Both the position numbers and the translations under genes were made by a program. The notes beneath the pieces were generated by a model that was not told the DNA's origin, made no database searches, and saw nothing but the letters and a program-made list of their open reading frames with translations. From Plutella xylostella (lineage: Eukaryota; Arthropoda; Insecta; Lepidoptera; Plutellidae), in NCBI RefSeq assembly GCF_932276165.1, contig NC_063992.1:6520001-6584000 (forward strand): a DNA stretch of 64,000 nt, given 5' to 3'. This document shows, piece by piece, positions 48,967 through 61,923 of the stretch (positions are counted from its first letter, which is position 1; each line of letters opens with the position of its first letter).

Positions 48967-51900
48967 AAAACTAAAACTGTCGATAGTAGCACAGTTTTCA
49001 GGTAACCCTAACGTGACGGTGTACGCGCCCCGCCTAGCGCCGCGCCGCGCCGACTGCCGGCTAAAGTAGGTGCAAACCCACTAATGGGTGTGGTTTTTGA
49101 ACGTGCAATTGATATTAGGTGCTGCAACATTGAACAACGGGAACCAAATTAGAGACTTTTTATGTCAAAATTAAGTTAAAGTCTCCGAGTTTTATGAAAA
49201 GTTGAGTTGGTACTAAATCGGTACCTACTTAAAAAGCGTTTTCATGATATAAAATAAACCTAATAATAAAAGTTCTAAAGTTATGTTACGTGCTGTATTC
49301 GTAATTTGTTGAAAACAATTCACGAAAACTATTAAACTCACTTTACATATTTTATAAAAACCTAAATTGTATGTACATATATTCGCAAAGGTTAATTGAA
49401 TTCGTTTATTTCCATTGTTTCCATGAATTTAATAAAGTTTTTTAAATGGCTCAATACCAAAACTCATACATAATGTATGCGTATAACATATTCCTACAGG
49501 TATGGCTTTATGAGTGCTGCCGTGAAATATGAACTGGCGAAGACGAACAAAGAAAATGTATTGAATCAAGGGGGGTCACTCTTGCTTAGGAAGAATAAGT
49601 TTCGGAGTGCTGCCACGCTGACCGCGACTATCTCGTTGCATTTAACCGTAGCCCAACGCGGACTCGGCATTTAACGCACCAATTGTAGTCGTATGACAGC
49701 TCCCGATCTTTTTTTTTTGTAAGTAAACGAGAGCAACCCCGAAGGCCTCGATTCCGCTTTTGAATGGAGGCATACTGGCGTGCTGTCACTATGGCTCACC
49801 GCACTTATCGTATCCAATTTCAGAATTTCAGATTCGTGGATAACGTATAAAACTGTAGGTATGAAAAGTTGCTACAAAGCGACTTTTGCTATATAGTTTA
49901 AAAGTGTTTTTTTACCTTGTATAGGTACTTACTACCTCATATACATATGTATTATTTAGATACCTATGGGCCGCCTTATAGACTGACATTTGTGGTAGTT
50001 TTTGCTCATTTCATGTCTGCCACGTTCGCAATCTTTATCCAATCTCACGTTTCTAAGCTAACGTTTAATTAATAGGACTACCTTTAAAGGTCACACAAAG
50101 TCCCACATCGCAGCTCTATGAAGATTTGGGTATAAATGGCTCCAATGCCAGTCTTCATTACACAGCTACATCCCTATTCTGGAACTCTTCGGAATCCTGC
50201 GACGAAACCGCGAATTTCCATTGATTTATGTAAAGGTTAAAGGGTAAAACGATATATATATAACATAGCTTACAATTGACATTATGTTATTATTACCTAT
50301 GTTGAATTATTATTATTCCTGTGGCAAAAACAGTCCCAAACTTAAATTGTAAATTATTCCTTCATTCAAAAAGGCGCTGTGCCGAATCAACCTTCAGATT
50401 ACGGTAGCATTTTCCTCGGAAATGATATGGGGATTTGCAGTATGAGAGAATGGGAGCACGCACGTTATGTGGCAATATATCACATAAACAATAGTGTTTA
50501 ACGTGTATGTGTACCCGTATAGTTGTTTACTGTATGCTGTAAATTTCAGATTAAGTTGTTGCATACTGTTTTATTGGTGTGTGTGTGTGTGTGTGTGTGT
50601 GTAGTTGTGTAGATACAGCATGGTGCACCTTGGAAGGGGCCCCAGCTTACGATCTTACGAACTTACTGCCCTAAACCAAATCCATGATAGCTTTCGTGCG
50701 TTTAGTTTTTGTCAAGCTAGAGCAATCCTCCAATCCTATATCACACCTTAAAAAACGCTACAGGACATGCGCCTTTACCAAGGGCTATTGCCGTAATCAA
50801 CACGCTTGGCAGGCGGGTTGGAGATATCACATAACACAGGCCCGAATACAAAATATATGTCTTAAAACAAATACCTACCCCCTCTGGAATAATCGAACCC
50901 AGAACTTTCTGCATAGCTGTCCCGGTCGTCAGTATTACACACTGCTCTGAAACATTTTACTCTATTCAATTTCATTTCAGTCGTCGTCGTCCTTATATAT
51001 TTTTATTTTTCCCGGAAAACTCCATACCTGTGAGCGGTATAATACCGTGATGGATTGCACTGGGGTCCGCTCGACAATATATGCCCATCAAGATCATTAT
51101 CGCTCTGAACTTCAATTTGTTAACTTGGAAAGTTTTACCTTTTCAATGAAATTTTACTAAAGTCAACTTTTTATGAATCGAACGATTTTTAAAGTGAATG
51201 AGAAGACATTGATAGTTTAATTAAAGTCTCTCGTATTTCGTTTGTTATGAAAATTAAGTAAGTCTAACTATTGTAATTAATAAATTATATATTTGAGCCG
51301 GGTAGCTTTCGAGTGAACCTAGCTCACTGGGCACGTCTGCTAGTTGTTAACCTCAAAGCCTAACCTTGGAAGTAGGTTTAACCCTCGTCTGCATCACGAA
51401 CTATAAATACTCTCAGAAGACTTCATTCAAAACGTATAGAAAGTAATAGGTACCTAAACTAACTAACTAACTAGTGATAGTAGGTTTTTAAAATATATAT
51501 TTTATATAGCCGTGCACTGGAGATATATAAAACGATAGAATAGAATATAAATTTATTGATCACCAAAAATAGTAAAACATACAAAAAAATACTTATAAAC
51601 TAGGAGCAAAATTAACGATAGGCGACTCAACTCCTCTTTTACTTTACTTAGATAAGATATTCCTTGAAGAAGGATAACCCCCCAGTGCTGGACGATTTTT
51701 TCCAGCCTTTCACTACTAACACAGCTCACGTACGATTATCTTAAGTGTAGCAGATCTTCTGTACCCTTGTAGCTAGGCTCCGCAATCATTTATATTATGG
51801 GTTCTATTTAACTTCCGAACTGATTTATTGCAGGACCTCGCTATTTGAGTGTAAAGCTGCAAATCTCATTATTTACCAACAAGCATAATAATAATATTAT

Positions 51901-52502
51901 TCTCCAGGCCTAATTACGATCACGGCGGCCAGTCTCATTGAGATCAGCTATTTGAGTGTATTTACTCATAATTGTGATATTACATGTTACCTTTCTTGCT
52001 GCATGCGTACCTATTTTTTTAAAGCGTAGAAGTATATTTTATGATTCATATACAATGAAAGCTTTGCCTGTAAATACCGGGATGCCATATCAAAAAAAGT
52101 CATCATTGTTAATTATGGTCTAACATAACATAAGCAAAAAAATTGTTTAGCATAACATACTTGGGATCCCGCCGAATTTGAATATTAAACCAATATTATC
52201 CATCCTTATTAACTATCAAATTCAGTAACAAAGTTGAAGGTCAGTAAATGTAGGCATCGAGGAGCCGATGTAAAGCTAACCCGGCGATCCGACTGGAAAT
52301 CGATGAGACTAACGGCTTAACTTCGAATTAAACACCGAACCTTTAAACTTTGACAATAATACTGACTCGTAAGCGTTTTGCCCCGAAATTCGATTTCCAG
52401 AAATTTGTGATTATCTATCGCCTGTTAAATTCAGACATTTTACTATTACGAAATTCTCTTTATCATAGTGAACATTGTAATGACCATCATCATAGTGAAT
52501 AT
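48967..52502. other. Intronic stretch without recognised genes
   Basis: Contains a CG-rich patch at 49020-49065 (GCGCCGCGCCGCGCCGAC), and near 51297-51345 a segment ending GGGCACGTCTGCTAGTT, whose CTAG-T end is reminiscent of a Helitron terminus. Evidence for the latter is weak. Confidence 0.35.
50577..50602 (+). repeat. TG dinucleotide microsatellite
   Basis: About 13 uninterrupted GT units. It is likely to be polymorphic. Confidence 0.9.
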
Positions 52503-52576
52503 TATAACATCATCACATCACGACGTCCCCACTGGTGGGGCACGGGTCTCCTTCTAATGAAGGAAGGGTTTTAGGC
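52503..52576 (-). mobile_element. 3' module of the 5S-type SINE, second truncated relic
   Basis: CGACGTCCCCACTGGTGGGG and CTTCTAATGAAGGAAGGG match the reverse complement of the tail at 63537-63617, with the CATCATCACATCA end corresponding to the GAT microsatellite tail. Confidence 0.65.
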
Positions 52577-52684
52577 GTAATCTTAGTGAATATTATAATT
52601 ACTAAAATTAAAATGAAAAGATGTATTTTCTTTCATTCAGACAAAATGTAAACTATAATGCACAATTGGACAGCAAAAGGAATC

Positions 52685-52767
52685 TACACTCGCGGGTAAT
52701 GGAAAAGTTCTAGTAGTTTATGGAACATCAATTAGCAGGAGGATTTTTTTCATTGCCCGTAAGTGTA
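52685..52767. mobile_element. TA-flanked MITE, family CACTCACGGGCAA, copy 3 (internally deleted)
   Basis: TACACTCGCGGGTAATGGAA at the left and TTCATTGCCCGTAAGTGTA at the right keep both termini. Only about 45 bases remain between them. Confidence 0.8.
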
Positions 52768-53944
52768 TTATCTCATCAATAGAAAGTCATTATGTATGCG
52801 TAGTACAAATTGTGTAGTAGGCAACCAATTTCTTCCAAAAAACTCTCAAAATTAACGAGCTTCTATAGGCCATGTGATCACATATAATTCAAAACTATTG
52901 TAAAAGCATTATATAGATTATACAGAAGCCGGCGTTGAATGGCATATTATGAATTTATATCCATGTTCCATGTTTATGTTTTCAACATCCTTTCTCTTTG
53001 CAAAGTGTATTCCGATTCGTTCTCTTTTGCATAATGAATCTATTCGGACATTCGCAGATCCTCCTTTATGAATATTAGGACAGAATAAAAATATTATATT
53101 GAAATCGCGTTCACTTTTATGTTAGGTAAGTATGTTCTAATAGTTTCTATTATCATTCTATTTATGTATGAAAAAAATCCAGTGACTTATACTATGTAGA
53201 ACGGCAATGGCACGTGGAACTGAAACTCCGGAGTGTACTTATATACTTTTATTAAATAATCCTATGTTAAAACTTTTATCACAACGAAAACATCAGGTCG
53301 AATATTATCATAAATATCCATAAGGTATTCATACTAAAGCTGTGTGTAGCCGTGCGTAAAAAGAACACACTATTTCGTAAGTACTTACTTAAATATCTAT
53401 TTTTTCAATTATTTTATAAGCACCTTATGTATTTACGTTGTATGTATAGGAATAGGGTGCACCGGAAAGGACCGTACCGGATGTAAATAATTTATCCGAT
53501 TCTGAATTATGCCTCTCGTCCCGTATTCATTCGGCTCTGCCTTTCTCCACGGAATAACATGTACTTCGAACAATCAGTAAGGCTCTCCAAGATTTAGGAA
53601 TTTTATTTACACAACTACTTTGTTTTATAACCATGTAAGTATGTGTTAAATTAAATTACTTTTAGCTAACATTCTTGTGAAATTTTGCATTGACAGCAAT
53701 GGCTACAAGTGATGATGTTTGAAAAATTTTATGATAATTTTGAGGTGTAAAACTCTTTTTTTGTTACTCCTGTTTCCTGTTGTTGAGGTTCTTAAGCCAT
53801 GATTCATCGCAATCACTATTTCCGTTCATTATCCATCATTGAAGTGTAATCACTGTAAATGTAAAGTGTAATTTTTTTACTGTATTTTTGACTTCACTCG
53901 ACTGACTTGTATTTTTGCTTGCAAATGTCAAAGTCTGCCTAAGT
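52768..53944. other. Intronic stretch, nothing recognised
   Basis: AT-rich with no coding signal, no repeat matching others in the window and no RNA gene. Confidence 0.4.
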
Positions 53945-53974
53945 ACAGTTGTGTCGATAAAATTACACGGTAAG

Positions 53975-54010
53975 TTACATTTGTACCGGGTTCGAGTCCC
54001 GGGGGGGACA
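53975..54010 (+). mobile_element. tRNA-like B-box fragment (SINE relic)
   Basis: ACCGGGTTCGAGTCCCGGGG has the T-arm and B-box pattern of a tRNA head, but no A box or acceptor partner lies upstream. It is therefore a truncated tRNA-derived SINE. A TATTC microsatellite follows at about 54100-54122. Confidence 0.45.
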
Positions 54011-54134
54011 TTCCGGGAACAGAATGAATCGTCTCCGCCTACGCCGAGCAGGTACAGACAGACACATACAAAACAAAGCATTTGCAAAAGAAATATGTGT
54101 CTATTCTATTCTATTCTATTCTGTGTGGGGGTGT

Positions 54135-54437
54135 AAGTACCTGCACCTGGCTCTCTCGAGTGGAACCTTTTTGCATGTCCCCAAGGTCTAAACTGCCTTC
54201 CTAAGCTTGGGCCATTTCCCACCACGCTGGTCCACTGCGGGTTGGTGGGTTCACATATCTAGATGTGCTAAATCTAGATATGCAGGTTTCCTCACGATGT
54301 TTTCCTTCACCGTAAGAGCGATGGTATACATTGTACTTAAGTTAAAAGAACTCATTGGTACATGTCAGCGCCGGGATTCGAACCCGCATCTCTTGCGTGA
54401 GAAGCGGGCGCTTACCCGACTGAGCTACCACCGCTCC
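54135..54437 (-). mobile_element. tRNA-derived SINE, minus strand
   Basis: Read on the minus strand from 54437, GGAGCGGTGGTAGCTCAGTC carries the A box and GCGGGTTCGAATCCCGGCGC carries the B box of a tRNA head of about 75 bp. The body follows toward lower coordinates and contains (+ strand) CCACGCTGGTCCACTGCGGG and TTTCCTCACGATGTTTTCCT, a body type common in Lepidoptera. The far end is not sharply defined. It is antisense to the host gene. Confidence 0.75.
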
Positions 54438-55893
54438 AGAAATATGTGTCTTAAGACGCACTAATTAAGCACAAAACTGAAAGTTCTACTGTTGAAGAGT
54501 AGTCTGAATTTCGAGCCAAAAGTTTTTTATCTCCATAAAACTAATTAGACGCAGTGGTATGGACCAGTTACTGAAAAAGTTTATTTCTTAACTGAGAACT
54601 CTGTAAATATATAAAATATAATCTTGCAACCTACCTTTTTTCACAATCATGATAATATAATCAAGCCCTAGAACAGAGTAGAGGCGGCAATTTAAAACTG
54701 GGGATCCAAAATTAAATTTTCATGCGGACGCCCGAAATATATGGCCAATTCCATCCGATTTCTCGGTTCGTGGTGTACATTTTAAGATAAACATTATGCA
54801 AACGGCCGCCGCCACGCCTATACAAGATACGTACTATGTCTGTTATCTCGACCTATCGGCATACCACCGGGATATTTATAGCTTAAAATTATTAATATCT
54901 TCAATTTACCTGATTCAATTAACTAATTTCCTGAATAAAAGGACTACAAAATATTTTAACAGCTAGAGCTGATTTTAGAGAGTGCATTTCGCTTTAGAGT
55001 CAGGAGACTATCTAAGTAGAATCGTTAATATCAAATCAAGAACAACTTTTACCCTTAAGCTTTTACCTACTGTTTAGTCTAATTAAAACAATAATATAAA
55101 CTGTGCCATCTTGATTTAATGGAAACACGGTGGCAATTTATTCACGAAGCGAACCTAAGATTAGCGTGTTGACAAAATAATGTACAATATTGTATGTAAA
55201 TAAAGCTTGTGGTAGATTTAATCTAAATACTTTCATGTCAGTGAAAACACGTAATCACGTTTCTAAATATTTGAAACTGAACGAAAAGTATGACGAATAT
55301 TAGTTATACATGGTTAAAGTTATATTTACTGTGGTAAAATGTACCAAGCAATACTTCGGCTGACCTGTTTTACTGACATTTAATTAAGAAACCACGTTCC
55401 ACAACCAGCAATTCTTGAAAAGCATTTTAAATTATGCCATCGTCCTTCTAAAAATAAAAACAACTAATAAATACAAATCTTTTTGACGATTGACATATTG
55501 AATTAGCTAGAATTGAAAGAATCTGTAAACTTTATCACAATACAATTCTATGAATCTGTCTTTAAAAACACACTGCTTTTGTTTTCGAGAACAATGTGTG
55601 AAGCTAATGCCGCTCGAATCATAGCAAAATCATGCAATTGTATCAGTGGACAGTGGCTTTAGGAGGAAGTTTGTCCGCATTCACCCGAACTAGCTCTCAC
55701 CACGGACACTAACTAATCTGTAAACAGGTTAGTCACATAGGACCTAAATAGCCGTTCTCTGTCCAAGTCCTAGTTTGAGAGTGCGAGCAATAGGACCTCT
55801 GAATATAGATGGAGTTTTTTGGTGTAATACCCTACTTCATTTTCACAAACTTTGTCGAGGTTATCAGCAAATAATCTCCATTTGTAAATATAA
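54438..55893. other. Intronic stretch, nothing recognised
   Basis: AT-rich. A GGCCGCCGCCACGCC patch occurs near 54805. No exon or repeat assignment possible. Confidence 0.4.
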
Positions 55894-56135
55894 TACACTC
55901 ACAGGCAATGAAAAAGTTCCACTCACAAAATGCCGACACCAAACGACCCAATTTTTTAAAAAACATATAATTTTATATTTAATCGAATTATTTGTTTTGC
56001 AGATTGGTTGGTAATATCCTGATGCTCTGGTAAATGTAATGTAATGTTGCACAAGGCGTCATTCAGCTAGCCTTTTCCGTTTAGGAGTAATTTGGGGCTT
56101 TTCTCAGTGGAAACTTTTCATTACCCATGAGTGTA
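55894..56135. mobile_element. TA-flanked MITE, family CACTCACGGGCAA, copy 2
   Basis: TACACTCACAGGCAATGAAA at the left, TTTTCATTACCCATGAGTGTA at the right. Internal similarity to copy 1 includes AAAATGCxGACAC and the AGCTAxCCTTTT block. It is more diverged at its ends than copy 1. Confidence 0.85.
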
Positions 56136-56325
56136 TACGGTTAAAGTAATAAAATATTTGCCTAGGATAACTAAATTTTTTCATCCGTGCTACGCCCTGG
56201 CTTATTATGTGTGTGTGGGTCAAGCCAAGATGAACATTTTAGTAGTTTCATATGAAGCCCGAAGAGGTTTCTTGGAAAAGGCTAGCTATTGCCAGCTATA
56301 ATAATAAAAAATGTCAGAAAGGCAA

Positions 56326-56460
56326 TACGGCGATACTACTCGCGAACTATCACGGGAGTACAAAATGTACAGCAAAAGCCGATGGCTCACTTGCGAGTCA
56401 TCTCTGACAACCCCCTCGGGGATGACAGATGTGAGCATACTCTCAATGTTGCATAGATAC
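56326..56460 (+). repeat. Dispersed repeat, copy 2 of a two-copy family
   Basis: ACGGCGATACTACTCGCGAA and CTATCACGGGAGTACAAAAT match 10082-10147. This copy continues further with CTCACTTGCGAGTCATCTCT and CCCCCTCGGGGATGACAG, showing that copy 1 is truncated. Confidence 0.5.
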
Positions 56461-59091
56461 ATAAAGAGTACGTAAAACTGTAGACCATTATACAAGAAAG
56501 TTTCCAATGTGTCCCGTAGCCATGTTCACGCTACTTAGATAATCTTACTCAAAGAGCTTGCTAAACTGTTAAGCTCTTTGAGCAGACTTGAGCGGCTAAC
56601 ATTTTAATAGCCTACGAGAACTTGTAGCATGTCGTGTGCCTCCCGGGTTCAGTAAAATACATAATACAAATACATTTATGTGAAGTGAAAATAATTATTC
56701 ACACACTACTTAAGACTCAATTTTAGACAGCGCGATGCGTTAAAAAGTAGGTTTGTAATTGCATCCTTTAGTTAGTGCATGTGGGATAAAAATCATTCTG
56801 TTAGTTTCTGAAATAATATAAATGTTTAGGTAACATTTTTTTTCTCACACGTTTTATAATGGACTTTCTTAAACGGATAAAGTTTGATATTGTTAACGTA
56901 TTATATGATGGCAAGTGCATACAGTTTATAAGATCGAAATATAGAACTGAAATAAAGAACTAGGTATCTATCTTTAAATACTCGTATCCTGCCTCATGTT
57001 GGTGTCAAGATGTTTAACTTCACTTTACGCCAAACGTGACTTGTCTACCTTGTAGATAGAAAATACTGTTCCATATTCGATACTCTACAAGTTTAGTAAC
57101 AAATATCTGATGGAGCGCCGGGAGAGATGGCTAGAAAACAAGTTTACATTTTTTAAAACTGACAACTTGAAAATTCTGCTGTTATGTGTTGGTTAACCTA
57201 TTTCCTTTACTTGCAACAGGTTTATGTACCTATTGTTTACCAGATACCTACTTTGTATTAAATAGCCGAATATGGGATATAGGTCCGTTTGAATAGCCAA
57301 GATTACGTGTTTAATGTGCACACTGGGCTGTACCCACGTTCACGTAGTTTATAAATTGCTTTAGTTATTCATAATCACAACACAACACATAATCCTTAGG
57401 TTTGTTACCCTTTCCTTAATTATTGCTTTAGTTCTAATATTACACTGCGTAGGTAGGAGGGACTACGGAGCTGCGTCACAGATGTTTTAACGATTCTCGT
57501 AACAAAAAGTAAACGGACAGCTCCAAAGTTTTGGTATTAAACTTTCCAATGCCGGTACATACTCGTACACCTGTATTTCTATTTTCCCTATCTGAATTTA
57601 AAATTTAAAGGACGCTGCCAGCGACGCTGATCTTCTTTGCATGCATAAAATACAGCTGCAAATCCAGAATAAATTGTAGGATACAATTTTACAACAAGGA
57701 CATTTTGTTAAAGTTTGAAACATTTGCGCTGAATGGCCGTTTGTCAAGAGTTTGCTCCAGTGGGTTGCACAATTATTCAAATGCTCTTAATGAAGCAGCG
57801 TCCAGACCGCCATCTTGGAAAGTGGTTTGTAACGACTGTGTTTGTGCCGTGCTCAGTGTAGTTTATCGGCCATGCTGTATGCATGCCGGAGCTGGATATA
57901 ATCAAGTTATAAGACGACAATTATCTAAAATATAGTTAAGAAGTTACATTTTAATACGTCTTGGTAACTCATTTCATCCATTCCGTTAGTAGAGGTATAT
58001 ACAAAATTACATTTATAGGTACTTTTTAAAAATTTAAACTTAGTTTCAATTTTTCTATGAAGTCGAAACCCTAAAAACATTTTATTTTATGAAGTATGGA
58101 ACTCTCGAAATATTTTCATCTTTATCCTTATAAAAAAAACCTTTGCAATGGGGTTTTTCACTCTCAAGATCGTCATTAAATTTACAGTGAATGCTGTGAA
58201 TGAGATTTGGGAGTGTAGTAATTTCTGGCCGGCGTCCAAGCTCACTTCTACACATTCTATAAGGCATGAATGAGCCTTACCCGAAAAGCTTGAATGAATT
58301 TTAAACTTTGTACCTACTGTACCGTAAATATCTGAGTTAATCTTTCAAAGGGAAACTTAAACTTTGTCAGTCGTTAACAAATTATATTCTCTCCACTCAT
58401 TTATCCAGTATCAACGTCATTGTATTGTAATCATTATTTTTTGTTTCACATAAACCTAAAAAAGTCTACATTTTGACTTTAAACTTTTTATACCACCCTC
58501 TTATTAGAAGTCGCTATGGTTAATTTAAATAGTTGCTATTATTGTGTCATAATCAATTCGACGCAGTCACCAGAACTTCACAGCTGAATTACAAATTCCG
58601 ATGTCTTCATCTCATCCATCTTGCAGAGTCCTATTTTGACAGACCGAAGCCCTGATTACAATTGCAAATCTATGCACTGCACTATCTAGTTAACTCATAT
58701 ATACAAGTTGCAATCCATGTTACAACAACGTCGGTAAACCGGGCAAATGGTGAAACGGCTGGATCGTTTATGACACGCACGGGCGTAACACACGCACACA
58801 TTACACTTGATTGCACATTATATTTCAGCTTCATTTACGAACACCCTTTGTGTAAAGAATTGTCAGTCCCACTGCGAAATGTGGTGTGATATTTTTCACG
58901 TCGCTGTATTCGTGTAGTTTTGTTTTTCTGTTATTTATTTGTGGTAATGTGTGTGTTTAACTACTTTTAATTTAAGATTTCGCAATACTATTTGTGCCAA
59001 ATTCGGAAAATTGAGAATCATGTTAGCTGAAAAGCGGTATAAGTACATCGGTCGCATGATTATAAAGGTCGCATTCATTGATTATAAAAGC
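56461..59091. other. Intronic stretch, nothing recognised
   Basis: Only short accidental frames. No repeats shared with the rest of the window were spotted. Confidence 0.35.
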
Positions 59092-59166
59092 CTACGAGCT
59101 ACGACCGCTACGGCGTAGCTCGTAGCAGTGCTACGTACGGTGTACTACGAGGCTTCGGCGTAGGTG
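59092..59166. repeat. CTACG/CGTAG palindromic cluster
   Basis: CTACGAGCTACG (59092-59103) and CGTAGCTCGTAG (59114-59125) form a 12-bp inverted repeat with a 10-base loop. Several more CTACG or CGTAG words follow to 59164. It is a small GC-rich structured block, probably a MITE remnant. Confidence 0.65.
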
Positions 59167-61916
59167 TAATGGTTTTCGATAATTTTGTTAAAATACCTTC
59201 TTTAATTTGCTTCATATTTTAGTAATCATAGAAGAATTTAAATGGACATTTCTACGGCCGTAGGTTTAAAAAATCCTACCACACGCATCAACTTACAGCA
59301 AGTATACTTTAGAAAGTAGCTTTACCTTCCCTACATTTACTACATATACTATACATACTTATATGTATATCCATGTTTAGTGTTCAAGTTATCTTGCCAC
59401 GTTTTATGCACGCAGAGGCGTATCATCTACTACATAAAGACGAGTCTTGCATAATTACATTTGCGTGAGCATTGGGGACATAATAAAGTTCAGAAGTCAG
59501 TCACAGAATTTTAATTGCGGCTGTAATTATTATTACCCATCATCTTCATTCATAAAAACAAGTTAGGAGGCTCTAAATCTTTGCAATGAAAGAGAGAAAA
59601 TATTTTTTCAAGACTTCCTGTCTGAATTTTGTTTTTTATATTCTGCTTATAAATAAAATTGTACTTTAAAAGTGTTTATAAAAATTCATAATATTTGAAT
59701 ACTGATATCAGTATTTTCAAACTGTAAATTCTAAAATGATGTGAACTGTGAATTTGGGGGTATATACTGGCTTTAATTTAAACAGCCTGTTTCTGGCATT
59801 GCATATGTATGTTAAACACAGTGTGGGCACACATGTCGACGTAGCATAGTCTAATCCTAATTACCCTAAATCAACAGTTGGCTGGAGCTGGAGTCCCTGC
59901 ATTCAGTGTCATCGATTACAATGTTCACTTGTATTCAATTTGAAAAAGAAGAACTTTAGCATCAATTAACTTATGTAGCGAAAAGATGATTAATTTACTA
60001 ACAAATACAACTATGAGATTTAACTGAAACTGCTCACTCCAAATAATAGTTCATTTCAAAATTAAAAGGCTACTCAAGTACAAGAAAAAAAAAGACTAGG
60101 AAAGCCAATATCGCTGTCATATTTTTTCTCACTCACTTCATCAAAGGGCACACCTTCGTCAATGTTTTCTTGAATTCGCGAGTGTCTTTGGTCGGCGGAT
60201 ATATTGTATATATTTTTTCCTTTTGGAAAAAAGGGAGAAAGCAATTTCTAGAAAGGTGACACAGCGCCATAAAAAGATACTGTTTGGCCGGAGTGGGGAT
60301 GCTATAGCCGCTCATAGCTAAAACTGTCACGTGCCACTACCTATTGTGTATCTGTATACAAATAGATAGATTGTCGTTAGCTTTCGCTGCAAAATATATG
60401 CTGCAGTCAGAGTTTATCTAGGTAGGTACATAAAATATTTTAATTACACACAGAATTAGAAAGTAAATATTTTCTTATCCTACAAAATATCTATCCCCGA
60501 ATTCATAAAAAGAATCCCCGAATTTTTACTTTCGTCGAGTCGAACGATCACGATGACGCTTTCGTGTCTCTTTTAAACTGTCGTTCTATTCTAACGATCA
60601 ATTTGGGAGCTAGTATTTTTCTAACTCACCCTATGAAGAGTGTATGTATAACAACAGAATATATTAATTATTTATACGCTTCAGTTTTCATCCAGTTTAT
60701 GATCAAGACTACTAAAAATACAAAACAAAAATCTCAAGTGCTAACGATTTCGACAAGCGCGACCCTTGTAACCAATACAAAGGGCCAGAGGGAGCCATGA
60801 AAACGAATGTTACGGTGAAATCCGAATAATGTTTGCGCGTTTGATTATACCGAGGAGGTGGTGGGGCCACCTCTACAGATACACGTATATCTGTTTAGGT
60901 ACTACAGTAAGAACTGGTTCTGTACCGGAAACGTACAAGGTACTGTTTTATAAAAAACGTTCATAATGTTTAGTTATTATTGTCTCTGAGGCACACACAA
61001 GTCAGTGAAGATTAATGTTGCTAATATATTGTTTTTTAACACGGTGCTTGAATGAATGGGCTACAGCTACAGCCCTGCTAATCGGTACTCTGTATAATTT
61101 TATTGCTACCGCTGTCTACTGTGGGGATATTTATCTTATATAAGTATTATTTTTCAATACGTATGCAATTTGAAAAGACATGGGTGAATTTGCCGTTTTA
61201 CTGCTCTATCGAATTCCCAATTTTAAACATCATCATATTGTTGTAAACACATTTCTTGCAACGAATGTACCCTACATTAAATCTATTCTAATAAGTAGAG
61301 AACCGTGTTTTCTGTACCACATAAAGTAAAGAAATGCCCTATCCATATTAACACTCGCGAAGGCCTGCAGCGGCCGGATATTTGTCAAAAACTTCCGTCT
61401 ATCAGCAACACCGATCTTATTCTTCTTGAACTTTCCTCTGACTTTCGCCATCTTTACCGCTCTCTCGCTGTAATAAAACTGAAGCACTGTCTTATTAAAG
61501 CCGAGTAATTTACGGCACTTTATATCTGATACTGAAAACTCATTTGAACGCATGCTCTGACGCTGTAAAATGTAAAGTCGTTTATTTAACTGCGTTATGA
61601 AATCAATGTGTAAAATATTTTTCGTATTGAAAATTGATTTAGTCGGCTTGAATACAGAGGTTTAATGGTGTTACGGACACGCTTCATATTCCAGTAATAA
61701 ACGAATTCATATATTTATAAATTGAATTTTGTTCGGGCCTGCTTCTTCATTGGTTCCCCAAGTTGGTGTTTGTGGTATTTCCAAACGACTTCTCCTTATA
61801 GGTAAATTCTACAAAATCAGGACTTATCCAAATTTATACATGCATTTTTTCTAATTGTTGTTTTTGACGTTACCCGATAAACAGACTATACAAACGATAC
61901 CCATGTCGGTTTAGTC
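59167..61916. other. Intronic stretch, nothing recognised
   Basis: AT-rich. Minus-strand and plus-strand open frames near 61272-61553 (up to 93 codons) have no recognisable domain and no splice context, so they are not annotated as genes. Confidence 0.35.
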
Positions 61917-61923
61917 GCTCTAT

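Noticed and set aside
54362..54437. A genuine tRNA gene on the minus strand
   Set aside because: A and B boxes are present, but it is followed by a SINE body and the anticodon stem pairing is poor, so it is a SINE head.
54207..54464. Plus-strand frame containing RRDSNPHLL
   Set aside because: Antisense reading of a tRNA-derived SINE head, not a gene.
61272..61553. 93-codon minus-strand frame
   Set aside because: No recognisable domain, no splice context, and a comparable frame on the opposite strand. It looks accidental.
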